From Pseudomonadota bacterium (GTDB lineage Bacteria; Pseudomonadota; Alphaproteobacteria; Caulobacterales; Caulobacteraceae), in NCBI GenBank assembly GCA_023445705.1, contig JAEXKM010000147.1, positions 1-33,839 on the forward strand: a stretch of 33,839 bases of DNA. The letters run 5' to 3'. A program made the position numbers and the translations under genes. The notes under the pieces were generated by a model. It was not told the DNA's origin, made no database searches, and was given only the letters and a program-made list of their open reading frames with translations. Of this stretch, positions 10,365 through 17,629 are shown in pieces; within the stretch, counting starts at the first letter, position 1; each line of letters opens with the position of its first letter.

Positions 10365-10706
10365 ATGACCTACATCGTCATGGATCCATGCATCAAATGT
10401 AAGTTCATGGACTGCGTGGAGGTGTGTCCTGTCGACTGCTTCTACGAGGGTGAGAACACGCTGGTGATCAACCCGGACGAATGCATCGACTGCGGCGTCT
10501 GCGAGCCGGAATGCCCGGTCGACGCGATCAAGCCGGACACCGAGGACGAGCCCGATTCCAAGTGGCTGCGGATCAACACCGAGTACTCGAAGGTCTGGCC
10601 GAACATCACCGTGAAGGGTGAGCCGCCGGCCGATCGCGAAGAGTTCGAGCGCGAGACCGGCAAGTTCGAAAAATACTTCAGCGAGAAGCCCGGCCGCGGG
10701 TCCTGA
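10365..10706 (+). CDS. fdxA: Ferredoxin FdxA (3Fe-4S/4Fe-4S, 7Fe type)
   Basis: A 113-residue electron carrier. The start TYIVMDPCIKCKFMDCVEVCPVDCF and the second cluster CIDCGVCEPECPVDAI give the cysteine pattern of the seven-iron ferredoxins common in alphaproteobacteria: the first cluster motif is Cys-x2-Lys-Cys-x3-Cys type, the second a regular Cys-x2-Cys-x2-Cys-x3-Cys-Pro. An in-frame GTG at 10341 would add eight residues, but ATG at 10365 gives the standard FdxA N-terminus. It lies 274 bp upstream of cdnL in the same direction. Confidence 0.95.
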   Translation: MTYIVMDPCIKCKFMDCVEVCPVDCFYEGENTLVINPDECIDCGVCEPECPVDAIKPDTEDEPDSKWLRINTEYSKVWPNITVKGEPPADREEFERETGKFEKYFSEKPGRGS

Positions 10707-10712
10707 CCCGCG
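10695..10712 (+). terminator. Hairpin spanning the fdxA stop codon
   Basis: CGCGGGTC (10695-10702) and GACCCGCG (10705-10712) form a perfect 8-bp stem with a CT loop, covering the TGA of fdxA. No T-run follows, so it is not a classical intrinsic terminator. It may stabilise the mRNA 3' end or cause pausing. Confidence 0.4.
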
Positions 10713-10861
10713 CTGCATCGCCGCAAGCCTTTCTCTCGGCTGATTTTTATGCTATTGTGAACGCTGTAGTGGCGATGGCGACCGCCTGCCGCTTCAATTT
10801 TCTGCAAAAGAGCCGTTCCGGCCCATGTCCGCCGTTTTTGGCGAAGGGTGTCCCAGAGGTC

Positions 10862-10883
10862 TAATCCGTTCCAACAGGGATTA
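10862..10883 (+). promoter_or_regulatory. Inverted repeat in the cdnL leader
   Basis: TAATCC (10862-10867) and GGATTA (10878-10883) face each other across 10 bp, about 100 bp before the cdnL start. The 274-bp gap between fdxA and cdnL also holds an AT-rich stretch near 10741-10760 that could be a promoter, but I see no clear -35/-10 pair. The repeat could be an operator or a leader hairpin; evidence is limited to the symmetry. Confidence 0.25.
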
Positions 10884-10980
10884 ACACGCCGCGCAGTTTT
10901 GCGGAGGGTGATCTTTGTCCTGCATCGAACCGGTTAACGCCTCTGAAAAGTGAACGGTTGAGTCGAAAGGACTTGAGCGA

Positions 10981-11493
10981 ATGAGCAAGAGCGGACTGGA
11001 ATTCTCTGTCGGCGATCACGTCGTTTATCCGGCTCATGGCGTGGGGCAAATTCAGGGGATCGAGACCCAGGAAGTCGCTGGCTATTCCCTCGAAGTCTAC
11101 GTCATCACCTTCGATCATGAGAAGATGACCCTGCGCGTTCCGACGGCCAAGGCGCGCACCGCCGGCCTCCGTTCGCTGGCCGAAGGCAACGTCGTCAGCC
11201 AAGCCCTGACCACTCTGAAGGGCCGCGCCCGCGTGAAGCGCACCATGTGGTCGCGCCGCGCCCAGGAATACGAAGCCAAGATCAATTCCGGCGACCTGAT
11301 CTCGATCGCCGAAGTGGTCCGCGACCTGCACCGCGCCGAAAACCAGCCGGAGCAGTCCTATTCCGAGCGCCAGCTCTATGAATCGGCTCTGGACCGCATG
11401 GCCCGTGAAGTCGCCGCGATCGAACGCATCGACCGCGACGCTGCGATCACCATCCTCAACAAGAGCCTGGTGAAGACCGCCGCCGCCGCCTGA
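10981..11493 (+). CDS. cdnL: CarD-family RNA polymerase-binding regulator CdnL
   Basis: A 170-residue transcription factor that binds the RNA polymerase beta subunit and stabilises open complexes, especially at rRNA promoters; in Caulobacter crescentus CdnL supports growth and morphogenesis. The N-terminal Tudor-like RNA polymerase interaction domain (VGDHVVYPAHGVGQIQGIE, residues 10-28, to about 65) is followed by a helical DNA-binding domain whose tryptophan in KRTMWSRR (W90) corresponds to the residue known to wedge into the DNA minor groove. A ribosome site GAAAGGA lies 12 bp before the ATG. An intrinsic terminator closes the transcript at 11523-11548. Confidence 0.95.
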   Translation: MSKSGLEFSVGDHVVYPAHGVGQIQGIETQEVAGYSLEVYVITFDHEKMTLRVPTAKARTAGLRSLAEGNVVSQALTTLKGRARVKRTMWSRRAQEYEAKINSGDLISIAEVVRDLHRAENQPEQSYSERQLYESALDRMAREVAAIERIDRDAAITILNKSLVKTAAAA

Positions 11494-11522
11494 GGCGTCT
11501 TCGGCAGCGATGAATTCTTCAG

Positions 11523-11548
11523 ACGCCCGGCCGTGCGCCGGGCGTTTT
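11523..11548 (+). terminator. Rho-independent terminator after cdnL
   Basis: ACGCCCGGC (11523-11531) and GCCGGGCGT (11537-11545) form a perfect 9-bp GC-rich stem with a 5-nt loop followed by TTTT. It lies 30 bp after the cdnL stop and before the hydrolase ATG at 11564, which also argues against the in-frame ATG at 11510 as the hydrolase start. Confidence 0.85.
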
Positions 11549-11563
11549 GAGTCTGGAGCGACC

Positions 11564-12397
11564 ATGGCCACCGCGCCCATAGGCTTCGCCGACCTCCTGG
11601 CCCGCCCACGGGCCAGCGCCGACCTCCGGCTCGCCTATGGGCCAGATCCCCTGCAGTTCGGCGACCTATGGCTTCCGGAAGGACCGGGCCCGCATCCGGT
11701 CGTGGCCATGATCCACGGCGGGTGCTGGCGCGCCGACCTGCCGGGGGTCGAGCTGATGGACTATGCCTGCGAGGACCTCGCCAAGCGGGGCATGGCGGTC
11801 TGGAACATCGAATACCGCCGCCTGGGCCACGAGGGCGGCGGTTATCCGGGAACATTCCTCGATGTCGGCGCGGGCCTTGATCACCTGCGCACGATCGCGG
11901 CCGAACATGCGCTGGATCTTTCGCGGGTCTTGCTGTCGGGACACTCGGCCGGCGGCCATCTGGCGGTCTGGGCGCTCGGGCGCGAGCGACTGCCTGAAGA
12001 GAGCCCCCTGCGGTCGACCGAGCCGCTGGCGACCCGCGGCGCCATCCCGCTTTCCGGCATCATCGACCTGGCCGCCTATCATGCCCACGGTCCGGACGAG
12101 TGCGGCGGGCCCGGCGTCATCGACGCCCTGGTCGGCGCGGACCACCGCCAGGATCCCTATGCCGACACCTCTCCGCCCCGGCTGCTGCCATTGGGCGCTT
12201 CACAGGTGGTGATCACCGGCGCGCTCGACCACATCGTCCCCAGCCGCTTCGGCGCGCACTACGGGGCGGCGGCCGGCGCGGCCGGCGACGCGGTCGAGGT
12301 CGTGGACTTCGCCGACGCCGGACACTTCGAACTGATCGATCCGACATCCGAGGCATGGCCGCAGATCTGCGAGCGCTTCCGGCGGATGCTGGCCTAG
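11564..12397 (+). CDS. Alpha/beta hydrolase (esterase, BD-FAE / kynurenine formamidase-like)
   Basis: A 277-residue serine hydrolase. The oxyanion-hole motif HGG (residues 51-53, IHGGCW) and nucleophile elbow GHSAGG (S128) place it near the hormone-sensitive lipase/formamidase-like esterases. The remaining triad is probably the Asp in GALDHIVPS and the His in DAGHFELID near the C-terminus. No signal peptide is seen, so it is probably cytoplasmic. ATG at 11564, with GGAG 8 bp upstream, is preferred to the ATG at 11510 because a terminator hairpin lies between them. The gene ends in a 4-bp overlap with the convergent CAP gene. The substrate is unknown; no tryptophan-catabolism genes are near. 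Confidence 0.85.
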   Translation: MATAPIGFADLLARPRASADLRLAYGPDPLQFGDLWLPEGPGPHPVVAMIHGGCWRADLPGVELMDYACEDLAKRGMAVWNIEYRRLGHEGGGYPGTFLDVGAGLDHLRTIAAEHALDLSRVLLSGHSAGGHLAVWALGRERLPEESPLRSTEPLATRGAIPLSGIIDLAAYHAHGPDECGGPGVIDALVGADHRQDPYADTSPPRLLPLGASQVVITGALDHIVPSRFGAHYGAAAGAAGDAVEVVDFADAGHFELIDPTSEAWPQICERFRRMLA

Positions 12398-13212
12398 ACC
12401 TTTACGAAAATCGGCCCCCACAGCACTTCGTAGCGCCGCGCATCCAGCCGCCGCTGGGGCCGCAATTGATAGACTCCTGGCTGCAGCAGACGCCCTGCCG
12501 CGCCAGGCGAGCGCCAGCCCGCCCCACCCGCCGGGTCGGCCAAGGCATAGCCCTCGAAGTGCGGCGAAGCCTGCGTGACGGCCGCGGTCAGGTCCGTCTC
12601 CCGCGACAGGCGAAAGGGCAAGGGCCCAGCCAATTCCCCGCTGGGGGCCGCGTAGAGCCCCACCGCAAAGGTGCGTTGGCCACGGGTGACGACGCCAAAT
12701 CCGGCGCAGGTGTGATCAGGGTCCAGCACCGTGGCCCAATGGGCCGGACTGTCGCGCCAGATCGCCATGACCTCGCTGGCCCCGCAAGGATCGCTGGACT
12801 GGCGGAAGGCGATGTTCTCGCTGGCCGAACCGATCATGCGGCGCGCCAGCACCGCCACGCGATGGCTGGGCTCGAAGCCGTCGGGCGAGGTGTGACCGAT
12901 ATAGTTGCGCTCGGCCAGGTCCGCAGCGTGGGCGCTGGCGACCCTCGCCAACTCGGGGCTCCAGGCGCAGGCCGGCGCTCCGGCCTGCGCGCGCACGCCG
13001 TTGGTCAAGGACAGAAGCCGCGCCGCGACATCACCGGAGAAGGTCCCGCCACCAGCGTCGGCCAGCCGCGAGCGCAGCCGCGCCTCGTAGCCCAGCCATT
13101 CGGCCTGGGGGACGGCCGAGGCCGCGGGGAAGGCGGCAAGGCTCGCCACGCCGAGCGCCATAAAGGCGCGGCGCGAATGCCCATCACCGCCCCGAGGCGA
13201 AAGCTTCACCAT
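12394..13212 (-). CDS. Exported CAP-domain (SCP/PR-1-like) protein
   Basis: A 272-residue protein with a twin-arginine-like signal (SRRAFMALGVASLAAFPAASA) and a CAP domain: LLSLTNGVRAQAGAPACAWSPELARVASAHAADLAERNYIGH carries the typical helix and conserved His, and SENIAF and AGFGVV follow. Bacterial CAP proteins are often spore or envelope proteins of uncertain function. A C-terminal segment of about 90 residues follows the domain and is unassigned. I place the start at ATG 13212; a GTG at 13254 in the same frame would add 14 residues before the signal. It converges on the hydrolase gene. Confidence 0.83.
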   Translation of the reverse strand: MVKLSPRGGDGHSRRAFMALGVASLAAFPAASAVPQAEWLGYEARLRSRLADAGGGTFSGDVAARLLSLTNGVRAQAGAPACAWSPELARVASAHAADLAERNYIGHTSPDGFEPSHRVAVLARRMIGSASENIAFRQSSDPCGASEVMAIWRDSPAHWATVLDPDHTCAGFGVVTRGQRTFAVGLYAAPSGELAGPLPFRLSRETDLTAAVTQASPHFEGYALADPAGGAGWRSPGAAGRLLQPGVYQLRPQRRLDARRYEVLWGPIFVKV

Positions 13213-13260
13213 CCAGATCCCGATAGGCCTTGAACCGGCCCATTCCTGTCTCACGCACGC

Positions 13261-13614
13261 TCACGCGGCGGCCGCGAAGGCCTGGACCACCGGCAGGAGC
13301 TGTTCGAGATTTACGGGCTTATGGATTAACGGAGTCTCAGGATAGCGATCGCTTGGCAGCGCCCCGTACCCGGTCGCAAATGCGAAGGGCACACCGCGTC
13401 GCTGCAAGGCCTCGGCCAGGGGGAACACCGTCTCGCCGCCGCCGAGATTGACGTCGAGCACCGCGCCATCGATCCGCTCGTTGGATTTCTCCAGCCAGGC
13501 CAGGGCGGTCGACAGCGAACCGAGGGAGGCGGCGATTTCACAGCCAAGGTCGGTAAGCAGGTCCTCCATCATCATCGCCACCAGCGGCTCGTCTTCTACG
13601 AGGATGACCCGCAT
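13261..13614 (-). CDS. Single-domain response regulator (REC only)
   Basis: A 117-residue receiver domain with no output domain. Acidic pocket ED at residues 7-8 (MRVILVEDEP), phosphoacceptor D54 in AVLDVNLGG, switch Thr in FATGYG, and Lys in IHKPVN. The ATG follows the stop of the HWE kinase gene by one base, so the two are co-translated and are probably partners. Receivers of this type next to HWE/HisKA_2 kinases often act as phosphate sinks or shuttles, for example toward the PhyR general stress pathway, but no PhyR is in the window. The longer reading upstream of the ATG only repeats the kinase tail in another frame. Confidence 0.88.
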   Translation of the reverse strand: MRVILVEDEPLVAMMMEDLLTDLGCEIAASLGSLSTALAWLEKSNERIDGAVLDVNLGGGETVFPLAEALQRRGVPFAFATGYGALPSDRYPETPLIHKPVNLEQLLPVVQAFAAAA

Positions 13615-13615
13615 G

Positions 13616-14764
13616 TCAGCCCAACGACATCCGGCTGGAGAGCGGCGCCCGAAGGCGGAACTGCAGGCCTTCGGGATCGAAGACCACCTCCGCCTCACCG
13701 CCCAGCTCCCGGGCCAGCCCCTGCTCGATCAGCCGCGATCCGAAGCCGCGGGTCTCTGGAACCGTCACCGGCGGGCCGCCGCCTTCGAGCCAGCGGAACT
13801 CCAACGTCCGCGGACCATCGGGGCTGCTGTCGACCTGCCAGCTCACATCGAGCCGCCCGCCCTCAACGCTCAGGGCGCCGTACTTGGTGGCGTTCACCGC
13901 AAGCTCGTGGATGGTCATGTGCATGGCGACGGCGGTCTCGGGCGCCAGCCCGACGGGCGGGCCGAGGACGGTGATCCGCAGCCCGCCAACGCCGCAGAAA
14001 GGGGTCAGGGCCTGGCCGACTACGTCGCTCAGCGCCGCATGCCCCCACGCACCCCTGGTGAGCAGCTCATGAGCGCGGGCGAGCGCCCCGATCCGGCCGT
14101 GGAACGCCTCGACGAAATGCTCCGGCGAGGGCGCGCGCCGCAGCGTCTGGTCGGCGATCGACTGCACCGCCGCCAAGGTGTTCTTGCAGCGGTGATCCAG
14201 CTCACGCAGCAGAAACTGGCGACGCTCGAGAGTTTCGGAAAGCGAGGCGTAGGTCTCGGCGTTGACCAGGGCGGTGGCCGTCGCGCGGGCCATGATCTGC
14301 AGCCGGGCCAGTTCGTCGCGGCTCGGCGTGTGCGACCGGGCCCAATAGGCGCCGATCGCCGCGATCGGGTCCTTGGGCCGTACGGGCGTCATGACCATGC
14401 TTTTGACGAAGGTCGGGCGATAGGCGTCATAGGGCACGCGCGGGTCGGCATAGATGTCCGGGATGACCGCCGGCCGCCCGTTCGTCATCACCCAGCCGGA
14501 GACACATTGCGTCATCGGAAAGCGGCGCCCCTTCCAGAGCGGCGCGATCGCGTCCTCGTCGAGATAGAGGCACTCGTCCCGATCCTTGAGAACGAAGGTT
14601 ACGCCGTCGGCTCCTGAGACGCGACGAGCGAACGTGCGGACGACGCCGGCGATCTCAATCACCGTATGCGCATCCGACAGCGCCTCGATCATCTCCAGCA
14701 GCGTGGAGACGCCATCCTGCGGATCCAACTCCGCCAGTGCGTCCTGCGCGACCGCCTCCACCAT
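13616..14764 (-). CDS. HWE-family sensor histidine kinase with GAF domain
   Basis: A 382-residue soluble kinase. An N-terminal GAF-like domain (about residues 25-170, containing VSGWVMTNGRPAVIPDIYADPRVP) is followed by the dimerisation/phosphoacceptor helix with LRELDHRCKNTL (H191), and an HWE-type ATPase domain: HELAVNATKYGAL is the N-box and FRWLEGGGP holds the Trp-x-Glu that names the family. Fatty or light/redox ligands cannot be assigned because there is no visible flavin-binding Cys motif (no NCRFLQ). The start is ATG 14764 with AGGGTAGG upstream; a longer frame would run into the dctA 3' end. Partner is the adjacent receiver. Confidence 0.9.
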   Translation of the reverse strand: MVEAVAQDALAELDPQDGVSTLLEMIEALSDAHTVIEIAGVVRTFARRVSGADGVTFVLKDRDECLYLDEDAIAPLWKGRRFPMTQCVSGWVMTNGRPAVIPDIYADPRVPYDAYRPTFVKSMVMTPVRPKDPIAAIGAYWARSHTPSRDELARLQIMARATATALVNAETYASLSETLERRQFLLRELDHRCKNTLAAVQSIADQTLRRAPSPEHFVEAFHGRIGALARAHELLTRGAWGHAALSDVVGQALTPFCGVGGLRITVLGPPVGLAPETAVAMHMTIHELAVNATKYGALSVEGGRLDVSWQVDSSPDGPRTLEFRWLEGGGPPVTVPETRGFGSRLIEQGLARELGGEAEVVFDPEGLQFRLRAPLSSRMSLG

Positions 14765-14834
14765 AAGCCTACCCTGGCGCCCGGAACTTCCCCTGACACG
14801 GGAACCTTGCCTCAGGCTCGCCAAGGGATGCAAG

Positions 14835-16175
14835 TCAATCGACGGTTGATTCTGATGATAATTCTCGGCGCAACTCGGTCTCGAGGGTCGAACGCTGGGG
14901 CTCAGACGGGCTTTCGGGGCCCTTCGCGAGCTCATAGGCGAGCTTCTCACGGTCCAGGTCGCCTTCCCAGCGCGCGATGACGATGGTGGCGACCCCGTTG
15001 CCGACCAGGTTGGTCAGGGCGCGGCATTCGCTCATGAAGCGATCCACCCCGACCAGCAGCGCCAGCGAGGCGATGGGGATGTTCGGCGCCACAGCCAGGG
15101 TCGCCGCGAGGGTGATGAAGCCCGCCCCGGTCACGCCGCTGGCGCCCTTGGAGGTCAGCATCGCCACCGCCAGCAGGGTCAGCTCCTGTGTCAGGGTAAG
15201 GTCGGTGTTCGTCGCCTGGGCGAGGAACAGGGTGGCGAGCGTCATGTAGATGTTGGTGCCGTCGAGATTGAACGAATAGCCGGTGGGGATCACCAGACCC
15301 GTGGTCGTCTTGCCCGCGCCCAGCCGCTGCATCTTCTCCATCATCTGGGGAAGGACGGATTCGGACGACGAGGTGCCCAGGACGATCAGCAGCTCTTCCC
15401 GGATGTAGGCGAGAAACTTGAAGATCGAGAAGCCGGCCGCCAGCGCGATCAGGCCCAGCACGATCAGCACGAAGAGCAGCGATGTCGTGTAGAAGGTCGC
15501 GACCAGCGCCCCCAGCTTCAGCAGCGCCGCCAGCCCGTATTTGCCGATGGTGAAGCCCATCGCACCGAAGGCGCCCAACGGCGCGAGCTTCACGATCACC
15601 TGGATGATCGAGAAGAACACCTTGGAGATGTCCTCCAACACCCCGGCGACCTTGTCTCCGAAGGTGCCCAGGCGAGAGCAGGCGAAGCCGGTGATGATCG
15701 CCACCACCAGCACCTGGAGCAGGTTCCCCTCGGCGAAGGCGCCGAAGAAGGCGTCGGGGATCAGGCTGAGCAGATAGTCGGCGAGCCCCTCGTGGTGGGC
15801 GGCCTTTGCGACGTATCCGGCAGTTATGCTGGGATCCAGGCTTGCCGGGTCGACGTTGAAGCCGGCCCCCGGCTTGACCAGGTTGCCGATCACCAGGCCG
15901 ATAACCAGGGCCAACGTGGAGACGACCTCGAAATAGATCAGCGTCTTGGCGCCGAGCCGGCCAAAGGCCTTGATGTCGCCCATACGTGCGATGCCGGCCA
16001 CGACGGTGCAGAAAATCACCGGCGCGACCGCCATCTTGATCAGCTTGATGAACCCGTCGCCAAGCGGCTTCAGCGCCACGCCGAAGTCAGGCCACAGCGC
16101 CCCGACCGCGATTCCGAGCGCGATGCCGATCAGCACCTGCACATAGAGCAGGCGAAAGACTTTCAAGAAACCCAT
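14835..16175 (-). CDS. dctA: C4-dicarboxylate transporter DctA
   Basis: A 446-residue cation symporter of the glutamate/dicarboxylate (DAACS) family that imports succinate, fumarate and malate. Diagnostic stretches are KPLGDGFIKLIKMAVAPVIF, the hairpin serines in LGTSSSESVLPQMMEKM, the substrate-binding SFNLDGTNIYMTLA, and NGVATIVIARWEGDLD at the C-terminus. Start at ATG 16175 makes the N-terminus (MGFLKVFRLLYVQVL) align with E. coli DctA; upstream GTG/ATG alternatives at 16205 and 16199 would lie inside an inverted repeat. No dctB/dctD pair is adjacent. The gene is divergent from the tRNA-Arg gene. Confidence 0.94.
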   Translation of the reverse strand: MGFLKVFRLLYVQVLIGIALGIAVGALWPDFGVALKPLGDGFIKLIKMAVAPVIFCTVVAGIARMGDIKAFGRLGAKTLIYFEVVSTLALVIGLVIGNLVKPGAGFNVDPASLDPSITAGYVAKAAHHEGLADYLLSLIPDAFFGAFAEGNLLQVLVVAIITGFACSRLGTFGDKVAGVLEDISKVFFSIIQVIVKLAPLGAFGAMGFTIGKYGLAALLKLGALVATFYTTSLLFVLIVLGLIALAAGFSIFKFLAYIREELLIVLGTSSSESVLPQMMEKMQRLGAGKTTTGLVIPTGYSFNLDGTNIYMTLATLFLAQATNTDLTLTQELTLLAVAMLTSKGASGVTGAGFITLAATLAVAPNIPIASLALLVGVDRFMSECRALTNLVGNGVATIVIARWEGDLDREKLAYELAKGPESPSEPQRSTLETELRRELSSESTVD

Positions 16176-16194
16176 ACGCACGATCCCACTCGCA

Positions 16195-16214
16195 GCCATT
16201 CCCACGCGAATGGC
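16195..16214 (-). promoter_or_regulatory. 20-bp inverted repeat upstream of dctA, possible operator
   Basis: GCCATTC (16195-16201) and GAATGGC (16208-16214) are perfect 7-bp arms around a 6-bp centre, 20 bp upstream of the dctA ATG and between it and tRNA-Arg. Its position supports the shorter dctA start. The protein that would bind is not known. Confidence 0.4.
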
Positions 16215-16238
16215 ATTGCGCTATCACCCCCGCCGGTC

Positions 16239-16315
16239 GGCCCGGTAGCTCAGCAGGATAGAGCAGCGCTTTCCTAAAGCGAAGGTCGGGGGTTCGAGTC
16301 CCTCCCGGGCCGCCA
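16239..16315 (+). tRNA. tRNA-Arg (anticodon CCU)
   Basis: A complete 77-nt cloverleaf with encoded CCA. The acceptor stem GGCCCGG pairs with CCGGGCC, the D-arm is GCTC...GAGC, the anticodon stem GCGCT/AGCGA has one G-A mismatch at its base, the loop TTCCTAA gives CCU at 16273-16275, and the T-arm is GGGGG-TTCGAGT-CCCTC. It reads AGG codons. Its 3' end is 8 bp from the left end of a transposon-like unit, fitting the common use of tRNA-Arg genes as island borders. Confidence 0.95.
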
Positions 16316-16329
16316 GGGGCTGTGTCGGC

Positions 16330-16368
16330 CCAACTTAAGACTGTCCAATTTCCAACTTAAGAATGTCC
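16330..16368 (+). repeat. Two direct copies of the terminal motif at the element's left end
   Basis: CCAACTTAAGACTGTCC (16330-16346) and CCAACTTAAGAATGTCC (16352-16368) differ at one base and are spaced by about two helical turns start to start. They are likely transposase binding sites. The second runs into the 14-bp palindrome at 16366-16379. Confidence 0.8.
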
Positions 16369-16379
16369 GATATATCGGA
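16366..16379 (+). promoter_or_regulatory. 14-bp perfect palindrome inside the element
   Basis: TCCGATATATCGGA is self-complementary and directly follows the second terminal-motif copy. It may be a binding site for a dimeric protein or a fold in the transposon end. Confidence 0.4.
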
Positions 16380-16403
16380 ATTCTCCGGGGTACGATTCGA
16401 GGC

Positions 16404-16424
16404 GTCGTCGCCCGAGGCGACGAC
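16404..16424 (+). repeat. Hairpin in the leader of the element's passenger gene
   Basis: GTCGTCGCC (16404-16412), loop CGA, GGCGACGAC (16416-16424): a perfect 9-bp stem. It sits between the element end and the passenger gene. Elements often carry such stems to block incoming transcription, here from the tRNA side, but there is no T-run. Nothing further is seen in 16425-16671 apart from the passenger gene's probable promoter region. Confidence 0.45.
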
Positions 16425-16671
16425 AGGCGGCGGCCGAGTGGGCGCCCCACCATCGTGTGCACGCCGGCCTCGCGCCTAAAGCGGAGGCCCAGATTGTCCG
16501 AGAGGGGTGGGGAGCGACAATTGCTGGGTCTTTCGAGCGAGGATGCCCCTCCACGGGAGGACGGTCGTTGTATAGGCGACGGCACAGGGCATTCCACGAC
16601 AATCGCAGGGCGCGCCGCCTCCGATCTCCTTTTGTTCTTTTGTCGCAAGAGCCGCCGAGCTAGGGTCGGCC

Positions 16672-17154
16672 ATGGATATCAGGATCGATACGTCCGGTTT
16701 CCCCTTCGGTCGCGACCTCGACTACGAGAGCGCCGATGAGGTCGAGCAACTCAATGCGCTGGCGGCGGAGGCGCGCGCCTTTATGGATCCCGACAGCTGG
16801 ACGCCCCCGATCACCGACCTCGTGTTTGCGTTCGGCTTAGCGCCGATGATCGGTCTCTTCCTGGCGCGCTTCGCACCCGGCGGGAAACCTGAGGACGCGG
16901 AGCGCTGGGTGGTGGTCGGCGATCTTCCGCCGATGCACTTCGAGACCGACGACACGCCGACCCCGGCCTTGGCGCTTCGCCTCTATTGCGCGATCGCGCA
17001 GGACTGGGCGGACAATGTCCTGGCGGGACGCGACCTGTCGGACAGCTACCCGATCGAAGTGGCCCCGACAGCCGAACACGCCGAGATGCTGCTCGGCCGC
17101 GTCGCCTTCATCCGGCAGGAGTTGATCCCTCTCGCGGAACCTCGAACCGCCTGA
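16672..17154 (+). CDS. Hypothetical protein carried inside the mobile cassette
   Basis: I do not recognise this 160-residue protein. It starts at ATG 16672 and is acidic, with Asp/Glu-rich stretches near both ends (residues 15-30 and 80-95). There is no signal peptide. One hydrophobic stretch around residues 45-62 (TDLVFAFGLAPMIGLFLARF) could be a buried helix or a membrane segment. No catalytic or nucleotide-binding motif is visible. It is the only convincing gene between the two inverted terminal repeats, so it is the passenger gene of the cassette. A role in the element's maintenance or in the host cannot be told from sequence. Codon choice looks like that of neighbouring genes. Confidence 0.7.
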   Translation: MDIRIDTSGFPFGRDLDYESADEVEQLNALAAEARAFMDPDSWTPPITDLVFAFGLAPMIGLFLARFAPGGKPEDAERWVVVGDLPPMHFETDDTPTPALALRLYCAIAQDWADNVLAGRDLSDSYPIEVAPTAEHAEMLLGRVAFIRQELIPLAEPRTA

Positions 17155-17297
17155 GGCGGAGACCTGTTGAGGTCAGTCCGTCCGGGCGACCAGACACCCC
17201 TTTTCGGACAGCCTTGGCTTGGAATGCGAAGTTGGGGAAAATCCCACAGGCCAGATCTATCAAGCTGTTGGCGGGACAGACTTAAGTTGGCCCGACA

Positions 17298-17629
17298 TGC
17301 CACCATCGCTGGGAAGCCCGCGCTCCTGGGCGGCCTTGAAGATGGGCCGGCCCATTGATGCGGCCTGGCCAAGCCGACCTGACTGCAGGAACACGCCTGG
17401 CGAGACCCCGCCGCCCGCCTTGAACCAGGCGCCCATCCGCGCCTCCTTCATGGCTGCGCTGGACCTGCGACGACGCCTGGCTGCCTGGTCTCGTGAGCGT
17501 CTGCGAACGACGCCGCTGCCGATGCAACCGAGCTCGACTGCAGACGTTGCAGGCCCCGGTTCCACATAAGGGATCGCGGCGGGACCCTCTCTCAGTTCGC
17601 GAAGCCTCCAGCAAGAGATCCAAAGGAAG
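17298..17629. other. Gene-free stretch between the cassette and the KaiC cluster
   Basis: I find no supported gene in these 332 bp. Several frames are open on both strands, as expected at this G+C content, but none has a recognisable product. The right end holds the ribosome site AAAGGAAG (17622-17629) for the KaiC gene, and its promoter probably lies here, although I see no clear -35/-10 pair. Confidence 0.6.

Larger units (their letters stand above)
16323..17297. mobile_element. Transposase-less mobile cassette with IS21-like ends (MIC-like)
   Basis: TGTCGGCCCAACTTAAGACT+GTCC at 16323-16346 is matched, inverted, at 17274-17297 with 22 of 24 positions identical. At the left end the core motif recurs in direct orientation 22 bp inward (16352-16368, 16 of 17 bases the same as 16330-16346). 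At the right end a degenerate inner copy may lie at 17221-17235. Several spaced copies of the terminal motif are typical of IS21-family ends. The 975-bp interior holds one unknown gene (16672-17154) and no transposase, which fits a mobile insertion cassette moved in trans. I see no clear target-site duplication (left flank GGGCTG, right flank TGCCAC). IS family is inference. Confidence 0.7.

Noticed and set aside
11510..11563. Upstream ATG for the alpha/beta hydrolase
   Set aside because: A rho-independent terminator lies between it and ATG 11564, which has its own ribosome site.
12100..13233. Plus-strand frame opposite the CAP-domain gene
   Set aside because: Shadow of two real genes; no recognisable product.
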